Below, piece by piece: positions 61,479 to 64,000 of a DNA stretch of 64,000 nucleotides (position 1 is the first letter of the stretch; each line of letters starts with the position of its first letter). A model generated the notes under the pieces. It saw only the letters and a list, made by a program, of their open reading frames with translations. It did not search any database and was not told the DNA's origin. Source of the stretch: Xylanibacter ruminicola. Its GTDB lineage: Bacteria > Bacteroidota > Bacteroidia > Bacteroidales > Bacteroidaceae. Where the stretch lies: the NCBI RefSeq assembly GCF_900142525.1, contig NZ_FRBD01000004.1:176858-240857 (forward strand), read 5' to 3'. A program made the position numbers and the translations under genes.

Positions 61479-63134
61479 ATGATACGATTCATATTCTTAT
61501 TGGCAGTATTGGGCCTTGGCCGCATCGCATCGGCCGCCGAAAAGCCTGATTTAGACTCGTTGTATCATCAACTAGACAAAGCTATCGAGCAGCTGGACGA
61601 TCGTTTGGCCGAACGTCAGGAACAGATCAACTCGCTGAAAGCACAATACGCCAAAGCCCACGAGCCCATGAGGCGCTACCTGTTGGCAGAAGATTTGTAT
61701 GAGGCCTATCGCAAACTGATGAACGACTCGGCTTTGGTTTATGGCAAACAATGTATCAAATTGGCCGATAACATGGGGCGCCCCGACCTGAAGGCAGAGA
61801 GCTATATCCGCTTGGCACATCAATATGGCGAAAGTGGCGCTTACGGCGAAGCACAGAAGTATTTCCAGCTGGTTGACGTCAAACAGCTGAGTACTGATGC
61901 TGCCAAGATAGCCTACTACGAAGGCCTGAACCATCTGTATGGCGAGATAGCAACCTATACCAACGACACAGAATATAAGTACCAGACCTATAAGCTCTCG
62001 GATGCCTATCGCGACTCCATCATGAATATAGCCGATACCACATCTATCCTATGGCTATCCAAAAAGGTATCGCTGCTGTATACACACGACCAGTTTGAAG
62101 AGGCCAAGCGCTATAGCGACATCTGGATGACCAAGGTAGAGCCCATCACCCCCGACTACGCCTATATGGCCTATATACGCTCTGAGATATATGGAAAATT
62201 GGGCCATCAGGATATGGAGCGCTATTGGTTGGCTTCATCGGCCATCAGCGACCTGCGATGCAGCATTATGGACCAGGCTTCGCTCTGGATGCTGGCCGGA
62301 CGACTGAGTGCCGAAGGCGACATGGAGCGAGCCTACCGCTATGTAGAGTGCTCTTGGCGATGTGCCACCATGTTTAATGCTCATCTGCGCAGTTGGCAGA
62401 TATCGCCTGTACTCACCGTGATCAACGATAACTACAAGAGTCAGCTTCGCAACACCAACCACATGCTGTCTATCATGGTGGGGGCCGTTAGCATCCTGGC
62501 TTTGTTCCTGTTTGGGTCATACATCTATGTGATGCGCAAGCGCCGCCAGTTGGCTGCAGCCCGAAACGAACTGAAGGAGGCTAACAACGAGCTGGTATCG
62601 CTCAACGAGCAGCTGTCAGACAAAAACCAGAAGCTGCAAACCACCAATATCCTGCTGTCGGATGCCAATCGCGTAAAAGACGAATACATCGGCAAGTTCC
62701 TCAGTATCTGTTCTGATTATATCGATAAACTAGACAACTATCGCATCAAAGTACATCGCAAACTCAAGGCCAACCAACATGCCGACCTGTTGCGAATGAC
62801 GGGCTCAGAGCAACTCAAGGAGGATGAGCTGAAGGAGCTGTTCGACAACTTCGACGCTGTTTTCCTGCGATTGTTCCCCACGTTTGTCGACGACTTCAAC
62901 AGCCTGCTTAGGCCCGAGGAGCACATCATCCCTTCGAGCAAAAGCCGACTGAACACCGACCTGCGCATCTTCGCCCTCATCCGACTGGGCATCGACGAGA
63001 GTTCAAAGATTGCCGAGTTCCTCCACTACTCGCCCAACAGCATCTACGCCTACCGTGCCCGCATCAAAAACAAAGCCGCCGGCAACCGCGACGACTTCGA
63101 ACAACGCGTAAAAGAAATAGGCATACAAGGATAA
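61479..63134 (+). CDS. SusR-like membrane-spanning transcriptional regulator (DUF6377)
   Basis: The 551-residue protein has a signal peptide (GRIASAAE). A periplasmic TPR-like helical domain (about 25-330) is followed by a membrane span near 340-362 (MVGAVSILALFLFGSYIYVM), a coiled coil (370-420) and a C-terminal DUF6377 region. The helix-turn-helix sits in LNTDLRIFALIRLGIDESSK and the following YSPNSIYAYRARIKNKA. SusR of the starch system has this layout: the periplasmic part senses an oligosaccharide and the cytoplasmic part activates the neighbouring sus genes. It is divergent from susC at 61043, which fits that role. Confidence 0.87.
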   Translation: MIRFIFLLAVLGLGRIASAAEKPDLDSLYHQLDKAIEQLDDRLAERQEQINSLKAQYAKAHEPMRRYLLAEDLYEAYRKLMNDSALVYGKQCIKLADNMGRPDLKAESYIRLAHQYGESGAYGEAQKYFQLVDVKQLSTDAAKIAYYEGLNHLYGEIATYTNDTEYKYQTYKLSDAYRDSIMNIADTTSILWLSKKVSLLYTHDQFEEAKRYSDIWMTKVEPITPDYAYMAYIRSEIYGKLGHQDMERYWLASSAISDLRCSIMDQASLWMLAGRLSAEGDMERAYRYVECSWRCATMFNAHLRSWQISPVLTVINDNYKSQLRNTNHMLSIMVGAVSILALFLFGSYIYVMRKRRQLAAARNELKEANNELVSLNEQLSDKNQKLQTTNILLSDANRVKDEYIGKFLSICSDYIDKLDNYRIKVHRKLKANQHADLLRMTGSEQLKEDELKELFDNFDAVFLRLFPTFVDDFNSLLRPEEHIIPSSKSRLNTDLRIFALIRLGIDESSKIAEFLHYSPNSIYAYRARIKNKAAGNRDDFEQRVKEIGIQG

Positions 63135-63185
63135 CGTTTTATGATGTCTATCGGTCGTAAACAACTGTTTTAAACCAATCTCTCA

Positions 63186-63678
63186 TCACACCACGATTGA
63201 CCCATCATCAAGAGCCGCCAATCCGCTAACTCCCAAGATACTGCGCCCTTTACACTTGCGAATCACCGTCGAGTCCGTTTCATACCAATACTGTTCCTTG
63301 GGCTGCAAGTCGTCGCCAAACGACTGCAAGCGCAGACGATTCCTGATCTTTCTCACCACTCACAAAGATTGTCTGTGACTGAGGCATATAGCAGACGCCC
63401 TCCTCATCGCGGTTAGGCAGGCCGCTGGTAAGAAAGGAGTCTTCATGAACAGACAGCAAGTCGCCTGTGATACTATCCGTCTCTATCGTCATCAGATAAA
63501 AACCTGCTGTTGGCGACTTGTCATTCGCCACAGCATATTTTGAACCTCCTAGCCACGCAATGCCACTATAGTTGCCTGCAGAGACCGTTTTTGGGAAAGC
63601 CCTCTGCTTATGTAAAGTCACCTTCTGCGCCATCAGCGTCAGTGGTGCCAGAACCAAACTAATCCATATCCACCTCAT
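63186..63678 (-). pseudogene. Remnant of a phytase-like esterase gene with internal deletion
   Basis: From the ATG at 63678 a signal peptide (LAPLTLMAQ) and the N-terminal part of the 'esterase-like activity of phytase' family are readable (NYSGIAWLGGSKYAVANDKS, then NRDEEGVCYMPQSQTIFVSG). Near 63340 the reading frame shifts. The following residues (LRLQSFGDDLQPKEQYWYET, then GVSGLAALDDGSIVV) belong to the far C-terminal part of the same family in the +1 frame and stop early at 63186. The middle of the protein and its last residues are missing. The first frame alone would end at 63280 after a nonsense tail. Confidence 0.65.
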
Positions 63679-63756
63679 ATCTTTATTCTCACCGAAAGTT
63701 ATTTCTTCATGCTTGCAAATAAGCAATCACAGGGTCTTCTGATCATCTTTATTGAA

Positions 63757-63849
63757 TCACAACTTTTGTATAACACCAAACGAAACTCCCGTAAGTCTAG
63801 ATAACTGACGGAGACCAGTCCCGCTTTTCTTTCTAATACGTTTTGCCAT
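63757..63849 (-). pseudogene. Truncated helix-turn-helix gene (30 codons)
   Basis: A complete small frame from ATG at 63849 to TGA at 63757 encodes a very basic start (MAKRIRKKSGTG) and a helix-turn-helix-like segment LRQLSRLTGVSFGVIQKL. Such ends occur in Xre-type regulators and in the C-terminal DNA-binding tails of Y1/RAYT-type transposases; which one is not decidable. A consensus promoter with an inverted repeat stands immediately upstream, so it could be an expressed micro-gene, but the abrupt end after the recognition helix suggests a 3' truncation. Confidence 0.4.
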
Positions 63850-63872
63850 TATTACCGATGGTTTATTAATTC

Positions 63873-63908
63873 GATTACAAAGATACAAACTTATTTGTAA
63901 TCCGCAAA
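63873..63908 (-). promoter_or_regulatory. Consensus promoter overlapped by a 9-bp operator-like palindrome
   Basis: On the minus strand TTTG (complement of 63905-63908), exactly 19 bases, then TATCTTTG (complement of 63878-63885). GATTACAAA (63873-63881) and TTTGTAATC (63894-63902) are perfect inverted repeats covering the -7 box and spacer, and a nested TACAAA/TTTGTA lies inside. The layout is that of an autoregulated repressor promoter. The remaining bases 63909-64000 show no gene. Confidence 0.6.
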
Positions 63909-64000
63909 AGAAATAACGAGAAAATGATCAAAAGAACCGACCCCGTGACTGATTCATTTGTTTATAGAAATCTTATTGGGAAATTCGTAATAATATTCTT

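Noticed and set aside
63757..63849. Intact insertion sequence at the right edge
   Set aside because: Only a 30-codon helix-turn-helix fragment is present, with no transposase core or terminal inverted repeats.

Overview
The window comes from a Bacteroidota chromosome, most likely a Prevotellaceae member (Prevotella, Xylanibacter or Segatella type). Three things point there: two SusC/SusD pairs, many lipoproteins of Bacteroidota-only families (LruC/DUF4842, DUF4249, DUF4491), and promoters of the Bacteroidota form, TTTG, about 19-20 bases, then TAnnTTTG. TAnnTTTG boxes lie upstream of nearly every transcription unit and were used here to settle several start codons. Species cannot be named from the sequence alone. 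No intact insertion sequence, prophage or CRISPR array is visible.

Layout. (1) 0-2.9 kb: a polysaccharide flippase and an SpmA/SpmB-type membrane protein. (2) 3-9.4 kb: three LruC/DUF4842 lipoproteins in a row. (3) 9.5-12.7 kb: a DUF4491 membrane protein, a secreted alpha/beta esterase, a secreted SGNH acetylesterase and a Nudix hydrolase. (4) 12.8-20.2 kb: a long same-strand run of topA, aroK, speA, an RsbW-like kinase, a STAS antagonist, argB, an ECF sigma factor and a probable anti-sigma protein. (5) 20.4-22.3 kb: a CPBP protease, ribF and tRNA-Met(CAT). A decayed patch follows, with 11-bp iterons and a broken 'smalltalk' small gene. (6) 22.6-29.8 kb: a TonB-dependent receptor with an unusual N-terminal domain, a DUF4249 lipoprotein, a secreted MG2/plug-like protein and an M16 peptidase, converging on an orphan ECF sigma gene. 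(7) 29.8-35.8 kb: intracellular GH43, two GPH-type sugar transporters and a second secreted acetylesterase, which looks like a small xylan/arabinoxylan oligosaccharide module. (8) 35.9-40.2 kb: a membrane SpoIIE-type phosphatase, a stand-alone carbohydrate-binding-like protein and a TGS/uridine-kinase fusion. (9) 40.2-52.6 kb: GH51, GH127, a PfkB kinase, GH28, SusC/SusD and a GDPD-like gene, suggesting use of arabinose-rich pectin. (10) 53-63 kb: a compact polysaccharide utilisation operon (SusC, SusD, GH30, surface glycan-binding protein) with a divergent SusR-like regulator. (11) 63.1-64 kb: gene debris.

How the genes fit together. Regions 7, 9 and 10 are carbohydrate-utilisation loci. Secreted or surface enzymes and esterases cut and deacetylate plant or fungal glycans, SusC/D or GPH transporters import the products, and cytoplasmic GH43 and PfkB process them further. 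Region 4 and the phosphatase of region 8 together hold all three classes of a partner-switching circuit: phosphatase, STAS antagonist and RsbW-like kinase.

The most unusual observations are as follows. The susD tail and terminator are duplicated around a GDPD gene, leaving that gene without a normal start and separated from susD by one in-frame stop. A perfect 17-bp inverted repeat sits in frame inside the M16 peptidase gene. A dense palindrome cluster lies near 52.7 kb. The integration-scar-like patch downstream of tRNA-Met is also notable. All functional calls rest on recognition of motifs and family resemblance, without database searches.
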